From positions 1 to 56,851 of the forward strand of contig CAIZNH010000014.1 in assembly GCA_903934325.1 (NCBI GenBank): a stretch of DNA of 56,851 bases, in the 5' to 3' direction. The notes below the pieces were generated by a model, which was given only the letters and a program-made list of their open reading frames with translations, was not told the origin of the DNA and did not search any database. Source of the DNA: an uncultured Alphaproteobacteria bacterium (GTDB taxonomy: Bacteria; Pseudomonadota; Alphaproteobacteria; Sphingomonadales; Sphingomonadaceae). This document shows, one piece after another, positions 42,779 through 52,593 of the stretch. Positions within the stretch are counted from its first letter, which is position 1. Each line of letters starts with the position of its first letter. A program made the position numbers and the translations under genes.

Positions 42779-44335
42779 GTGCCCACGCCCGCAACGCATT
42801 TGTTCCGCCTCGCCCGCTGGGGCGTGACGCTGGCTCGCCGCCGCGCACTGGTGGGGATCGAGAATGATCCCAACGCGCCAGCCGCCGTACGCCAGCTGGT
42901 GCGCATTGCGCGCCTCGCCACGCTGACAGGCAAGCGCGGCAAGCCTGATTACGCGGGCGCCTTCCGCGCCATCGGTCCGGCAGCGATCAAGCTCGGGCAA
43001 TCGCTCGCCACCCGCCCCGATCTGGTAGGCGAGGAAGCGGCGAACAACCTGCTTTCGCTTCAGGACAGCCTGCCCCCGGTGCCCTTCGCCCAGATCCGCG
43101 CGGTGATCGAGAGCAGCTTTGGCCAGCCGATCGAGGCGCTGTTCGCCGAGATCGACCCTGAGCCGGTCGGCGCAGCCTCGATCGCGCAGGTCCACAAGGC
43201 GGTTACCACTGATGGCCGCAAGGTCGCGGTCAAGGTGCTGCGCCCGGGCATCCGCGAAAAGTTCGCGCAGGACATCCAGGCCTATGAATGGGCCGCCGCT
43301 CATGTCGAGGCGATGGGCGGCGAGGCCGAGCGCCTGCGCCCGCGCCTCACCATCGCCAATTTCAAGCGCTGGACCAATTCCGAGCTCGACCTGCGGCGCG
43401 AGGCGGCCTCGGCGAGCGAGCTTGCCGAGCAGATGGCGGGCGTGCCGGGCTACCGCATCCCCGCAGTCGACTGGGACCGCACCAATGGCCGCGTGATGAC
43501 GATCGAGTGGATCGACGGGATCAAGATCAGCCGCGTCGACGAACTACGCGCACGCGGGCATGATCTCGCGGCGATCTCGGAGAAGCTGGTGATCAGCTTC
43601 CTCACTCAGGCGATCAGCACCGGATTCTTCCATGCCGACATGCATCAGGGCAACCTGTTCGTGGAGGACGATGGCACCATCGTTGCCATCGATTTCGGGA
43701 TCATGGGCCGGATCGATCGCCGTGCGCGCCAGTGGCTGGCGGAAATCCTCTACGGGCTGACCACGGGCAATTACCAGCGCGTCGCCGAAATCCATTTCGA
43801 GGCGCAATATGTGCCTTCCTACCATTCGGTCGGCGAATTCGCGACCGCGCTGCGCGCCGTGGGCGAGCCGATGCGGGGCAAGCCGGTGAAGGAATTGAGC
43901 GTCGGCCAGATGCTTGACGGGCTGTTCGCGATCACCCGCGATTTCGACATGCAGACCCAGCCGCACCTGCTGCTGCTACAAAAGACCATGGTGATGGTCG
44001 AAGGCATTGCCACCCAGCTCAATCCCGACATCAACATGTGGGACACCGCCGCGCCCTATGTGCGCGAGTGGATCCGTGACGAATTGGGGCCGGAAGCCGC
44101 GCTGGCGGATCGCCTCAAGCAGGATGCCGAAACCCTGCTGCGCCTGCCCGGTCTTGTCCGGCGGGTGGAGGAGATGTTCCCGCCCAAGGGCGGCGCGCCC
44201 GAGGCCCCGCCGCTGCCGCATATTCCGCTCCTCACCGACAAGCGCGAGGGGCGCGGCGTGCTGGGTTATCTCATCGCTGTGGCTGTGGGCGCCGGCGCTG
44301 TCTGGGGCGCGCTCGCGGCCGGCTGGATCGGATGA
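42779..44335 (+). CDS. ubiB: Ubiquinone biosynthesis kinase-like protein UbiB
   Basis: The 518-residue atypical kinase-like protein (ABC1/ADCK family) supports ubiquinone synthesis. It shows the KxGQ motif in GPAAIKLGQSLATRPDLVG, AAQ-type ASIAQVHKA, VAVKVLRPGI, the HADMHQGNLFV catalytic loop and VAIDFGIMGR. A C-terminal transmembrane hairpin is suggested by LGYLIAVAVGAGAVWGALAA. Translation starts at a GTG, and the last codon overlaps the next gene (ATGA). Confidence 0.96.
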   Translation: MPTPATHLFRLARWGVTLARRRALVGIENDPNAPAAVRQLVRIARLATLTGKRGKPDYAGAFRAIGPAAIKLGQSLATRPDLVGEEAANNLLSLQDSLPPVPFAQIRAVIESSFGQPIEALFAEIDPEPVGAASIAQVHKAVTTDGRKVAVKVLRPGIREKFAQDIQAYEWAAAHVEAMGGEAERLRPRLTIANFKRWTNSELDLRREAASASELAEQMAGVPGYRIPAVDWDRTNGRVMTIEWIDGIKISRVDELRARGHDLAAISEKLVISFLTQAISTGFFHADMHQGNLFVEDDGTIVAIDFGIMGRIDRRARQWLAEILYGLTTGNYQRVAEIHFEAQYVPSYHSVGEFATALRAVGEPMRGKPVKELSVGQMLDGLFAITRDFDMQTQPHLLLLQKTMVMVEGIATQLNPDINMWDTAAPYVREWIRDELGPEAALADRLKQDAETLLRLPGLVRRVEEMFPPKGGAPEAPPLPHIPLLTDKREGRGVLGYLIAVAVGAGAVWGALAAGWIG

Positions 44336-45462
44336 CCGGCGGCCCCTCGCTGCTGGCGCGGTGGGAGGCAGTCGGGCGGCCCTTCGCACACCTGCCGCAC
44401 TGGGCGGCGGGCCTCGTGCTGGCGCTGCTGGCGGCGGCGATGATCTGGAGTGCGGCGGCCAGCGTGCAGGTTGACCGGACTGAACGCGCCGCCAATCCCG
44501 TCGCTGCGAAACTCGCATCCAAACCGCCCAGCACGGCCATCTCCGATCTCAAGGACGGCGATTTCGCGCTCTATGCTCGCATCGCCGCACGCGTGACCGG
44601 GGGCGAGGATTACTATGCTGCCGCCCTCGACGAGCAGCGGCGCGACAATTATCCGACCCGGCCGTTCGTCGCGGTGCGCCAGCCGACCCTTGCGTGGCTG
44701 CAGGCGAGCATTGGCATCAATGGCGTGCGGCTGATCGAGGCGGCGCTGGTGCTGGCCTGCCTTGTCGCACTGCAATTGCGGCTCGGCCCGCTGGTATCGC
44801 TGCCCGAGCGGCTCGCCGGAATCGTGATCCTCACTCTCGGCGGTGCAGCGGTGGCGGCGCCGATTGCCGGGCTGGTGCACGAGCTTTGGGCGGGCCTGTG
44901 GCTGACGCTGGCGCTGCTGATCTATCGCCCCGAACGCTGGTGGCCCGCGCTCATCGCGGCGGCCATGGCGCTGGCGGTGCGCGAGCTGGCGGTGCCCTTC
45001 GTCCTGCTGTGGCTGGCCGTTGCGCTGGTGACCCGGCGCTGGGCCGAGGCGGGGGCGCTGACGGCGCTGCTCGCGCTCTTTGCCAGCGGCATGGGGCTGC
45101 ACTATCTCGCGGTCTCGGCCGAGGGGCTCCCGGGGGACCGCGCCTCGCAGGGCTGGGACGGGCTGGCGGGCTATGGTCTGCCGCTGATGGCGCTGTGCCG
45201 CCTGACGGGGCTGGTCTTCCTGCCGATGATCATCGCCGCGCCGCTGGCGATCCTGCCGCTGGTCGGCTGGGCCTCGCTCGGCGGGCGGATCGGCCTGTTT
45301 GCGCCCATGTGGTTCGCCGGGCTGTTCACCATGGTCGCGCTGTTTGCGCGGCCGGAGAATTTCTACTGGGTGCAACTCGGCCTACCCGCCTACGGGATCG
45401 GCCTTGCCTTTGCCCCGCGCGCGCTGTTCGAGCTTGGAAGCAGCTTCGCGGGCCGGAGCTAG
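44332..45462 (+). CDS. Polytopic membrane protein of unknown function
   Basis: The 376-residue protein has one N-terminal membrane segment (about 24-46), an extracytoplasmic stretch of roughly 65 residues (about 50-115, containing DGDFALYARIAARVTGGEDYY) and then about eight closely spaced hydrophobic segments. The layout resembles GT39/GT83-type membrane glycosyltransferase-like proteins, where an acidic loop after the first segment is catalytic, but no family is certain. It is coupled to ubiB by ATGA. Its stop shares CTAG (45459-45462) with the convergent DUF4345 gene. Confidence 0.7.
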   Translation: MTGGPSLLARWEAVGRPFAHLPHWAAGLVLALLAAAMIWSAAASVQVDRTERAANPVAAKLASKPPSTAISDLKDGDFALYARIAARVTGGEDYYAAALDEQRRDNYPTRPFVAVRQPTLAWLQASIGINGVRLIEAALVLACLVALQLRLGPLVSLPERLAGIVILTLGGAAVAAPIAGLVHELWAGLWLTLALLIYRPERWWPALIAAAMALAVRELAVPFVLLWLAVALVTRRWAEAGALTALLALFASGMGLHYLAVSAEGLPGDRASQGWDGLAGYGLPLMALCRLTGLVFLPMIIAAPLAILPLVGWASLGGRIGLFAPMWFAGLFTMVALFARPENFYWVQLGLPAYGIGLAFAPRALFELGSSFAGRS

Positions 45463-45848
45463 CCCGCCGCCGGCCCCTTGCCGAGCACTCGGGCACCGAC
45501 CAGCGCCAGCGTCAAGGCAAACGCCTCTATCAGCATGGGCTGGAAAGCGCCCGGATAGGTGCCATCAACCAGCAGGCTGATTATCCGTCCGGTGAGCGTG
45601 ACGCCGACCAGCGAGGCGGCCACCAGCAACAGTCCGGCGTGATTGCGCAATCCGCCCAGCGCCATCGATATCCCGCCCACCCAGAAGAAGGAGGTGAAAT
45701 CCCCGCGGATGGTCGAAAGCCCCTGCGCGCCATTGGCCGCAACCCCCAGAGCTTCGCCGAGCCGCACAGGCGCGAGCAAAAAGCCGGTGCCGATGGTGAA
45801 GAACAGCACGCCGACCACAAGCAAGGCGATGCGCAGGATAGTTGTCAT
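45459..45848 (-). CDS. DUF4345-like small membrane protein
   Basis: The 129-residue protein has four hydrophobic segments: ILRIALLVVGVLFFTIGTGF, a short one around FFWVGGISMALGG, LLLVAASLVGVTLTGRI, and IEAFALTLALVGARV. The RGDFTSFFW motif and length fit the DUF4345 family of unknown function. A CTAG shared with the opposing gene supplies both stop codons. Confidence 0.72.
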   Translation of the reverse strand: MTTILRIALLVVGVLFFTIGTGFLLAPVRLGEALGVAANGAQGLSTIRGDFTSFFWVGGISMALGGLRNHAGLLLVAASLVGVTLTGRIISLLVDGTYPGAFQPMLIEAFALTLALVGARVLGKGPAAG

Positions 45849-46121
45849 GTCCGATCCCCCGGATAAGTCTGCTAACGGGTCTGGCGCAGCGCAGGGCGCA
45901 GCTCAAGTCGCCGGCACGCCAAATCGGCGCAAAACCTGTTGCGCCTTTTTAAGTGCAATCTTAACCACAGCGCGCCCAATCTGCGCGCCAAGACTGTATC
46001 CCGCGCGGCTTGGCGCTGGCGCGGGCAGCGTCTAGGAAGCATTGGCGGCTGCGCATCGCGCGGCGCACGGGAGTTGATCGGGACCGATGGCATTGATCGG
46101 CAAGCAGAGCGGAAGCAAGCG

Positions 46122-47777
46122 ATGACGGGCAAGGCTCCGCGCATCCTGCTGGTCGTGGGCGGCGGCATCGCGGCCTACAAGGCCTGCGAGCTGGTGCGCC
46201 TGATCCGCAAGGGCGGCGGGGAGGTGACCTGCGTCGTCACCAAGGGCGGACAGCAGTTCGTTACCCCTATGGCGCTCGCGGCCCTGTCCGAAAATCAGGT
46301 CTACACCAATCTCTTCGACCTCAAGAACGAGGCCGAGATGGGCCATATCCAGCTCTCGCGCGAGGCCGATCTGGTGGTGGTGTGTCCGGCGACTGCCGAT
46401 CTGCTGGCCAAGATGGCAGCAGGCATTGCCGATGATCTGGCCACCACGCTGATTCTCGCCACCGACAAGCCGGTGATGGCCGTGCCTGCCATGAACGTGC
46501 GGATGTGGGAGCACGAGGCGACCCAGCGCAATGTCGAGCTGCTGACATCGGCTGGTGTCACTGTGCTGCACCCCGATGAAGGCCCGATGGCTTGCGGCGA
46601 GTTCGGCTACGGTCGCCTGCCGGAGCCCGAGGTGATCTGGCGCAATATCGCCGCCTATTTCGGCATCGACGTGCCCGAGCCTGCGCCAGCACGCATCCCC
46701 GCCAATGATCGCGCTGGTATCGAAGTCGAGGCGATCGAACCCGAGGATGAGGGTGACGGCGAAGCTGCCGGGCTCGGCAGTGGCCTTGGCGGCCTGCTCT
46801 CGCGCATCATCCCGCGCTCCACCGCGAAGCGGAGCCACGAGGATATCGAGGCCGAGTATCAGGATCTGCCCGAGACCGAGGATGTCGAGGCGCTGCTGCC
46901 GGAAGAACCTGCGCCCGAAGTCGAACCCGACTTTGCCCCCGATTTCGGCGGCCCGCTGCTCGCCCGGAAGGGCAGCGCCAGCGCCGCGCCGCCGATCGAT
47001 GCAGCCGCGATCAATCACAAGGTCGATCCGCGCAAGCTTCCGCCCGAAGTGCCCGATGAGGTTGCTGCCGATCTTGGGGAAGTGACCGAGGGCGAGGATT
47101 TCGGCGTCGTCGAGGGGCATCGCCCGCTCTATGGCCGCCACGTGCTGGTGACCGCCGGGCCGACCTGGGAAGCGATCGATCCGGTGCGCTACATCGCCAA
47201 CCGTTCGAGCGGGAAACAGGGCTTTGCCATCGCCGCTGCTGCTGCTGCGCTGGGCGCCAAGGTGACGCTGGTCGCAGGCCCGGTCTCGCTCAAAACTCCG
47301 GCAGGCGTAAACCGTATCGATGTTGAAAGCGCCGAGGATATGTCCAACGCCGTGCGCGCGGCGCTGCCCGCCGATGTGGCGGTGATGGTGGCTGCGGTGG
47401 CCGACTGGCGGCCCAAGGAATACCGCGGCGAGAAGATCAAGAAGCGCGGCTCGGCCCCGCCGGCGCTGATGCTGACCGAGAACCCCGACATTCTCACCAA
47501 TCTCGCAGGCGGCGCGGGTCGCCCTGAACTGGTGATCGGCTTTGCGGCCGAGACCGAGGACGTGATCGAGAATGCGAAGGCCAAGCGCAAGCGCAAGGTG
47601 GTCGACTGGATTGTCGCCAATGACGTTAGCGGCGATGTGATGGGCGGCGATCGCAACCGTGTCCACATCGTCACCAGCTCCGGCATCGAGACGCTCGATG
47701 AAATGCCCAAGAGCGCGGTGGCGATGGCACTGGCCGAACGCATCGCAGCCAGCCTCAAGGCGGAAGCGGCGGAATGA
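46122..47777 (+). CDS. coaBC: Bifunctional CoaBC with long acidic interdomain insert
   Basis: The 551-residue enzyme makes 4'-phosphopantothenoylcysteine and decarboxylates it in CoA synthesis. CoaC domain 1-182: GGGIAAYK, His75, PAMNVRMW 122-129, Cys158 in [10 protein letters not shown]. CoaB domain about 337-551: [21 protein letters not shown] 360-365, AAVADWRP and KIKK. Between them, residues 184-336 form an acidic, Pro-rich stretch ([27 protein letters not shown]) that E. coli CoaBC (406 residues) lacks. All catalytic residues are kept, so the enzyme should work. dut overlaps its stop by ATGA. Confidence 0.95.
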   Translation: MTGKAPRILLVVGGGIAAYKACELVRLIRKGGGEVTCVVTKGGQQFVTPMALAALSENQVYTNLFDLKNEAEMGHIQLSREADLVVVCPATADLLAKMAAGIADDLATTLILATDKPVMAVPAMNVRMWEHEATQRNVELLTSAGVTVLHPDEGPMACGEFGYGRLPEPEVIWRNIAAYFGIDVPEPAPARIPANDRAGIEVEAIEPEDEGDGEAAGLGSGLGGLLSRIIPRSTAKRSHEDIEAEYQDLPETEDVEALLPEEPAPEVEPDFAPDFGGPLLARKGSASAAPPIDAAAINHKVDPRKLPPEVPDEVAADLGEVTEGEDFGVVEGHRPLYGRHVLVTAGPTWEAIDPVRYIANRSSGKQGFAIAAAAAALGAKVTLVAGPVSLKTPAGVNRIDVESAEDMSNAVRAALPADVAVMVAAVADWRPKEYRGEKIKKRGSAPPALMLTENPDILTNLAGGAGRPELVIGFAAETEDVIENAKAKRKRKVVDWIVANDVSGDVMGGDRNRVHIVTSSGIETLDEMPKSAVAMALAERIAASLKAEAAE

Positions 47778-48232
47778 CCCATCCAGTCGCTGTGCAAGTC
47801 AAGCGCCTCGCGCATGGTGCAGGCCTGCCGCTGCCGGCCTATGCCACCATCGGCGCGGCGGGCATGGACGTGGTGAGCGCCGAGGATGTCACTGTCGCTC
47901 CCGGAGAGCGGCACGCGGTGGCGACGGGCTTGGCGCTGGCGATTCCGCAGGGCTACGAAATTCAGGTGCGCCCCCGCTCCGGCCTCGCGCTCAAGCACGG
48001 CATCACCGTGCCCAACACCCCCGGAACGATCGACAGCGACTATCGCGGCGAGCTCAAGGTGATCCTGATCAACTTGGGGCAAGAGCCCTTCGTCATCCAG
48101 CGCGGTGACCGCGTCGCCCAGCTGGTGCTCGCGCCTGTCGTGCAAGCGGCATTGGACGAAGTTGCCGAACTGGACGCCACGGAAAGAGGCGAGGGCGGCT
48201 TCGGCTCGACCGGAGGCCACGCCAAACTTTGA
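47774..48232 (+). CDS. dut: dUTP diphosphatase
   Basis: The 152-residue trimeric dUTPase hydrolyses dUTP to dUMP, keeping uracil out of DNA. Motifs in order are [11 protein letters not shown] (I), [12 protein letters not shown] (II), [17 protein letters not shown] (III), [10 protein letters not shown] (IV) and [10 protein letters not shown] (V). The ATG overlaps the coaBC stop. The coaBC-dut pair is conserved in many proteobacteria. A terminator follows at 48295-48330. Confidence 0.97.
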   Translation: MTHPVAVQVKRLAHGAGLPLPAYATIGAAGMDVVSAEDVTVAPGERHAVATGLALAIPQGYEIQVRPRSGLALKHGITVPNTPGTIDSDYRGELKVILINLGQEPFVIQRGDRVAQLVLAPVVQAALDEVAELDATERGEGGFGSTGGHAKL

Positions 48233-48287
48233 GCGGGGAGAATCCGGCGATTTGCGCAGGAAAATGCGGCCTGCCTTGATTCAAAAA

Positions 48288-48330
48288 ACAAAAAAGGCGG
48301 CGCCGATCCCCTGGCGCCGCCTCTCTTTTC
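48288..48330. terminator. Bidirectional terminator between dut and a DUF4136 gene
   Basis: The 10-bp stem AGGCGGCGCC/GGCGCCGCCT (48295-48304, 48313-48322) is followed by CTCTTTTC on the plus strand. On the minus strand it is followed by a long T-run (TTTTTTGTTTTTTG), so it serves both dut and the convergent lipoprotein gene. Confidence 0.8.
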
Positions 48331-48365
48331 CCGTCCAAGGGTTTGTTGAGTTCGTTCCTACACCA

Positions 48366-49046
48366 TCAGTCGGCAGGGCGCACGGTTTTTTCGTCGTCGC
48401 GGATGGTGATGCGCATCGTTTCGCCCGAGTTGCCGGGGAAGTCGGTGAACAGCGCATCGACGAGGTTCGGCACCAGGCGCGGCAGGCGGTTGGTGCGCGA
48501 GACCGCTTCGGCCTTGCCTTCGAACAGGCGCTGGCCATCGGCGCGGCGATCAATCTTCAGGTCGATTGCGCTGGTGTAGATGGTGTAGCTGCGCACGTTC
48601 GGTGCGCCGCCAAGCCACGGATCGTTGAAGCCGAGGCCCCACGGACCAAAGCCGCCGCCCCAGGCGCCCCAGCGGCCCCAGGGGCCACCGGCAAAGCCTG
48701 CGCCGTTGAGATCGGTGCGCACCCGTTCACGCCCGCCATCGACGCGGTAATCGAAGCGCACCAGCATGTCGGCGCTCTCCGGCGATGCGGCGCGGGCGTA
48801 GCCCAGCTGAGTCATCTCGGCCGCGACGGCATTGGCATAGGTGGCGAATTCCAGACCGCCGGCGAGCTTGGGATCCTCCGCCACGACCGCGAAGGTCTGG
48901 CCCGCAGGCGCGGGCAGCGGCACGGCAAAGCGCGAGACATCGGCCTTGAAGGCAGGAGTCGTGGAACAAGCGGCAAGACCGGCAGCCAGAGCCAGCGGCA
49001 GTGCGATGCGGCGAAGCGATTTGATCGAGGACATAGCGGTCGTCAT
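48366..49046 (-). CDS. DUF4136 domain lipoprotein (second copy)
   Basis: The 226-residue precursor has a lipoprotein signal ending in AAGLAAC. The mature part has the DUF4136 arrangement: FATYANAVAAEMTQLGYARA, MLVRFDYRVDGGRERV, a Trp/Gly-rich stretch (GGPWGRWGAWGGGFGPWG) and the final TDFPGNSGETMRITI. This end matches the lipoprotein at 6248-6880, so the two are paralogues. The function is unknown. The ATG at 49046 with AAGGG 8 nt upstream is preferred over one at 49034. Confidence 0.83.
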   Translation of the reverse strand: MTTAMSSIKSLRRIALPLALAAGLAACSTTPAFKADVSRFAVPLPAPAGQTFAVVAEDPKLAGGLEFATYANAVAAEMTQLGYARAASPESADMLVRFDYRVDGGRERVRTDLNGAGFAGGPWGRWGAWGGGFGPWGLGFNDPWLGGAPNVRSYTIYTSAIDLKIDRRADGQRLFEGKAEAVSRTNRLPRLVPNLVDALFTDFPGNSGETMRITIRDDEKTVRPAD

Positions 49047-49150
49047 GACACATCCCTTGTGTGGTCACCAGTGCGATGATGGCAATGGTGCTTGCGCGCG
49101 ATATTCTATCTCACCGGCATGAACAGCGATTGAATAGCGGCGATAGGCGA

Positions 49151-50173
49151 TTACGCGTGCCTCACCAGCCCCAGCGCCTTGTAGGTCGCATCGAGCGTCG
49201 GCGTGCCCCGTTCACGCGCCTTGGCGGCGCCGCGCGCGAGGATCGCGTCCAATGCCTCGTGATCGTCCTTCAGCGCCACGAACCGCTCGCGGATCGGGCC
49301 GAGCCTGTCGACCAGCAGATCGGCCAGCGCGGGCTTGAACGCGCCGAAGCCCTGTCCGCCGAACTGGGCCAGCACCTCGCCCACCGACTGCCCGGCGAGC
49401 GCGGCATAGATGCCCACGAGGTTCTTCGCCTCGGGACGCTCGGCAAGGCCTGCTTCTTCCGAGGGCAGGGCCTCGGGGTCGGTCTTCGCCTTCTTGATCT
49501 TCTGCGCCATGGTGTCGGCATCGTCCGAAAGGTTGATGCGGCTCATGTCGGACGGATCCGATTTCGACATCTTCGCCGAGCCATCGCGTAAGGACATGAT
49601 GCGCGCGGCCTCGGCCGGGATGATCGGCTCGGGCAGGGTGAAAATCGCCGCCTCTTCGCTTCCGAAGTCGTTGTTGAACTTCTGCGCGATGTCGCGCGCG
49701 AGTTCGAGGTGCTGCTTCTGGTCTTCGCCCACCGGCACATGGGTCGCCTGATAGAGCAGCACGTCGGCCGCCTGCAGCACGGGGTAGGTGAAGAGCGCGA
49801 CCGACTGGCCCTCGCGGTTCTTGCCGGCCTTGTCCTTCCACTGGGTCATGCGGTTGAGCCAGCCCATCCGCGCGGTGCCGTTGAGCAGCCATTGCAGTTC
49901 GGGATGCTGCGGCACCTGCGCCTGATTGAACAGGATCGCCTTGTCGGGATCGAGCCCGCAGGCCACCAGCGTCGCCACCAGTTCGAGGGTCGAGGAGCGC
50001 AGTTCGGCCGGATCATGCGGCATCGAGAGCGCGTGGAGATCGGCGATGAAGATCAGGCACTCGCCGCCCGCCGCATGGGCATCGTCCTGCAGCTTCACGT
50101 AATTGCGGATCGCACCGAGGTAGTTGCCGAGGTGGGGTTTGCCGGTGGGCTGGATGCCGGAGACGACGCGCAT
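49151..50173 (-). CDS. trpS: Tryptophanyl-tRNA synthetase
   Basis: The 340-residue class I synthetase charges tRNA-Trp. The HIGH-like motif is in SGIQPTGKPHLGNYLGA, and the KMSKS loop is in SAKMSKSDPSD. The tryptophan pocket region FIADLHALS and DQKQHLELARDIA is present. It starts 15 bp after murJ and ends the secB-murJ-trpS group. Confidence 0.97.
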   Translation of the reverse strand: MRVVSGIQPTGKPHLGNYLGAIRNYVKLQDDAHAAGGECLIFIADLHALSMPHDPAELRSSTLELVATLVACGLDPDKAILFNQAQVPQHPELQWLLNGTARMGWLNRMTQWKDKAGKNREGQSVALFTYPVLQAADVLLYQATHVPVGEDQKQHLELARDIAQKFNNDFGSEEAAIFTLPEPIIPAEAARIMSLRDGSAKMSKSDPSDMSRINLSDDADTMAQKIKKAKTDPEALPSEEAGLAERPEAKNLVGIYAALAGQSVGEVLAQFGGQGFGAFKPALADLLVDRLGPIRERFVALKDDHEALDAILARGAAKARERGTPTLDATYKALGLVRHA

Positions 50174-50188
50174 GACTGGTCCTGTTGC

Positions 50189-51754
50189 TTAGCTTTGGCG
50201 GCGCATTAGGCGCTGCACCGTGGCCTTGTCGAGGACTCCGAGCAGAACGGTGCCTGCGCCATAGGTAGCAAGGCTCACCACCATGATCGCGCCCACTGCC
50301 AGCAGCCGCATGGTGAAGGGGCCGTCGAGCCACGGGGTGATGACCTGCATCAGGGCCCACAGGCTGGCTCCCATCAGGCCCGAGGCAAGCGCAATCCGTC
50401 CAATCCGCCCGAGCACCCGCCCCGGAATACGGAAGTATCCGCGCCGTGCGAGAACCGCGCCGAGCAGTGCGATATTGACCCACGCGCCCACCGCGCCAGC
50501 CAGCGCAAGGCCAACCACGCCAAGCAGCGGCACCAGCACCAGATTGAGCCCCACCGTCACCACCAGCGAGGCAGCGGCGGTGTAAACCGGCGTCTTGGTG
50601 TCGCGGCGCGCAAAGAAATTGGGGGTCAGCACCTTGACCAGCACATAGGCGGGCAAGCCCACGACCAGCGCTGAGGTGACCATCCCGGTCACCCGCGCAT
50701 CTTCAGCCGTAAAGGCCTGGCCCTCCATGAAGGCTTTCACAAAAGCAAAGCCGGTGATGAACAGCGCCACTGCGCAGGGCAGGGTGAGCAGCATCGCGAG
50801 TTCGATCGCGTTGGCCTGAAGGCGGACTGCCTCCTTGTCCTCGGAGCGGCTGATATAGCGTGACAGGGCGGGCAGGATCGCCGTGCCCAGCGCAATGCCG
50901 ATGATCCCGAGCGGCAGCTGGTTCCAGCGATCGGCCATCGCCATGTAGGTGAGGCTGCCATCGGGCAGTCCGCGGATGAAGGCGAGATCGATGAAGCGGC
51001 TGATCTGGTAAACGCCCGCGCCGAACACCGCAGGCACGATCAGAACCCCCATTTCCTTGACGCGGCTGGTGATGCGCGGGCGCTCGCGCGGGAGGCGGAA
51101 GCCCGCTCGCCGCATGAACCAGTAAAGCCACAGCAGTTGCAGCAGCCCGCTGACGGATACCGCGATTGCAAGTCCAATGCCTGTCGCTGCACGGGTCGCC
51201 TCGCCTGCCGGCTGGAGCGCGCCCCACACCAGCGCGGACAGCAGGCAGATATTGAGCAGGATCGGCGCGGCCGCCGCTGCCGCAAAGCGCGAGAGCGAGT
51301 TGAGGATCGCCGCCACCAGCGTGGCAAGGCTCATGAACATGAGGTAGGGAAAGGCGATCCGCCCCATGCTGACCGCCAGCGCATAGATGCGCGCATCACC
51401 GCGCAGGTCTTCGTTGGCAAAGCCCCAAAGCACCCACGGCATGGCGAGCATCATCAGCGCGCCGAACACCACGAGGATCGGCAGCAGCACGGCCAGGACT
51501 TCGCCGGCGAAGCGCTTCGCCTCGCTCTCGTCCTCGGCCATGTAGCGGTTGAACAGCGGCACGAAGGCGGATGCGAAGGCCCCTTCGGCGAAGAGGCGGC
51601 GAAACAGGTTCGGCAGCTGGAAGGCGAGCTGCCACGCATCGGCCACTCCGCCCGCGCCGAGCACGCGGGCGAGCAGGATGTCGCGGGCAAAGCCGAAGAT
51701 GCGGCTGATCAGCGTCAGCCCGCCGATCGTGCCGACATTCCTGAGCAGGCTCAT
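50189..51754 (-). CDS. murJ: Lipid II flippase MurJ
   Basis: The 521-residue MOP-superfamily membrane protein has about 14 transmembrane helices and moves lipid II across the inner membrane. It begins SLLRNVGTIGGLTLISRIFGFARD and carries the charged residues within helices typical of MurJ (NLFRRLFAEGAFASAFVP). The ATG at 51754 fits the family start. It follows secB by 28 bp. Confidence 0.96.
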   Translation of the reverse strand: MSLLRNVGTIGGLTLISRIFGFARDILLARVLGAGGVADAWQLAFQLPNLFRRLFAEGAFASAFVPLFNRYMAEDESEAKRFAGEVLAVLLPILVVFGALMMLAMPWVLWGFANEDLRGDARIYALAVSMGRIAFPYLMFMSLATLVAAILNSLSRFAAAAAAPILLNICLLSALVWGALQPAGEATRAATGIGLAIAVSVSGLLQLLWLYWFMRRAGFRLPRERPRITSRVKEMGVLIVPAVFGAGVYQISRFIDLAFIRGLPDGSLTYMAMADRWNQLPLGIIGIALGTAILPALSRYISRSEDKEAVRLQANAIELAMLLTLPCAVALFITGFAFVKAFMEGQAFTAEDARVTGMVTSALVVGLPAYVLVKVLTPNFFARRDTKTPVYTAAASLVVTVGLNLVLVPLLGVVGLALAGAVGAWVNIALLGAVLARRGYFRIPGRVLGRIGRIALASGLMGASLWALMQVITPWLDGPFTMRLLAVGAIMVVSLATYGAGTVLLGVLDKATVQRLMRRQS

Positions 51755-51782
51755 GCTGCGGTGCCCCCGCGCGTCGTGAGGA

Positions 51783-52322
51783 TCAGGCGTTGCCCGTGAC
51801 CGGCGCGATCGGCTCGCCGCCGGCGGCTTCCTCGGCACGGCGGGCCTGGAGGCGCTGGATGTAAAGCCCGTTGAAGTCGATCGGATCGAGCATCAGCGGC
51901 GGGAAACCGGCATCGCGCACCGCATCGGCCACCACGCGGCGGGCGAAGGGGAACAGCAGACGCGGCGCTTCGGCATAAAGGAAGGCGTGGCCCTGCTCCT
52001 CGGGCACGTTGCGCATGCCCACGAGGCCGCAATAGGCGAGATCGACGATATAGGCCTTGCCGCGCGGAGCGGTGGCGGTGATCGTCATCTTGAGGATCAC
52101 TTCGTGCACATCCGGGCCGACCGGCTCTGCGCCGATGTTGAACTGCACATCAAGCTGCGGCGGCTCGGCCCACTGGAACACGTCCGGCGCGTTCGGGTTC
52201 TCGACCGACATGTCCTTCACATATTGCGTGATCAGGCCGATCGCGGGCTGGGTATCGGCACCGTTCGGCTTGGGCTCGCCGGTGTTGTCGAGATTGGTGA
52301 GCACGCCTTCTTCGTCGGCCAT
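51783..52322 (-). CDS. secB: Protein-export chaperone SecB
   Basis: The 179-residue acidic tetrameric chaperone delivers unfolded precursors to SecA. Family segments are ITQYVKDMSVENPNAP, FQWAEPPQLDVQFNIG, AYCGLVGMRNVPEE and LLFPFARRVVADAVRDAGFPPLMLDP (here as adjoining parts). A 20-residue acidic N-terminal tail precedes them. It is divergent from the Tim44-like gene across 271 bp that hold no further gene I can see. Confidence 0.95.
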   Translation of the reverse strand: MADEEGVLTNLDNTGEPKPNGADTQPAIGLITQYVKDMSVENPNAPDVFQWAEPPQLDVQFNIGAEPVGPDVHEVILKMTITATAPRGKAYIVDLAYCGLVGMRNVPEEQGHAFLYAEAPRLLFPFARRVVADAVRDAGFPPLMLDPIDFNGLYIQRLQARRAEEAAGGEPIAPVTGNA

Positions 52323-52593
52323 CGGTCTGGTATCTTTCAAATCGCGTAACAGGAATTGCGCCGGACGCATCGAAGCGAGCGTTGCCGGCATGTGCCCGGC
52401 GCGCCTAGCAGGCGCAGGCGCGGGCCGCAACCGCGTGGCTGTGCATGGCGTCGGCGCGACAATTCCTTTCGGGCTGCAACCTATCGGGCGTTGGCGAATT
52501 GTAATCAGTGCCTATTTAAGGCAGGGTGCTGTTCCTCGGGAGGTCGTCCGGCCCGCACGCCGGCGGCGGCCCTACGTTGATCGGATATGTCTA

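Noticed and set aside
45949..45964. TTAA-N8-TTAA as a CtrA site upstream of coaBC
   Set aside because: The CtrA consensus has a 7-bp spacer; the 8-bp spacing and single occurrence make it weak.
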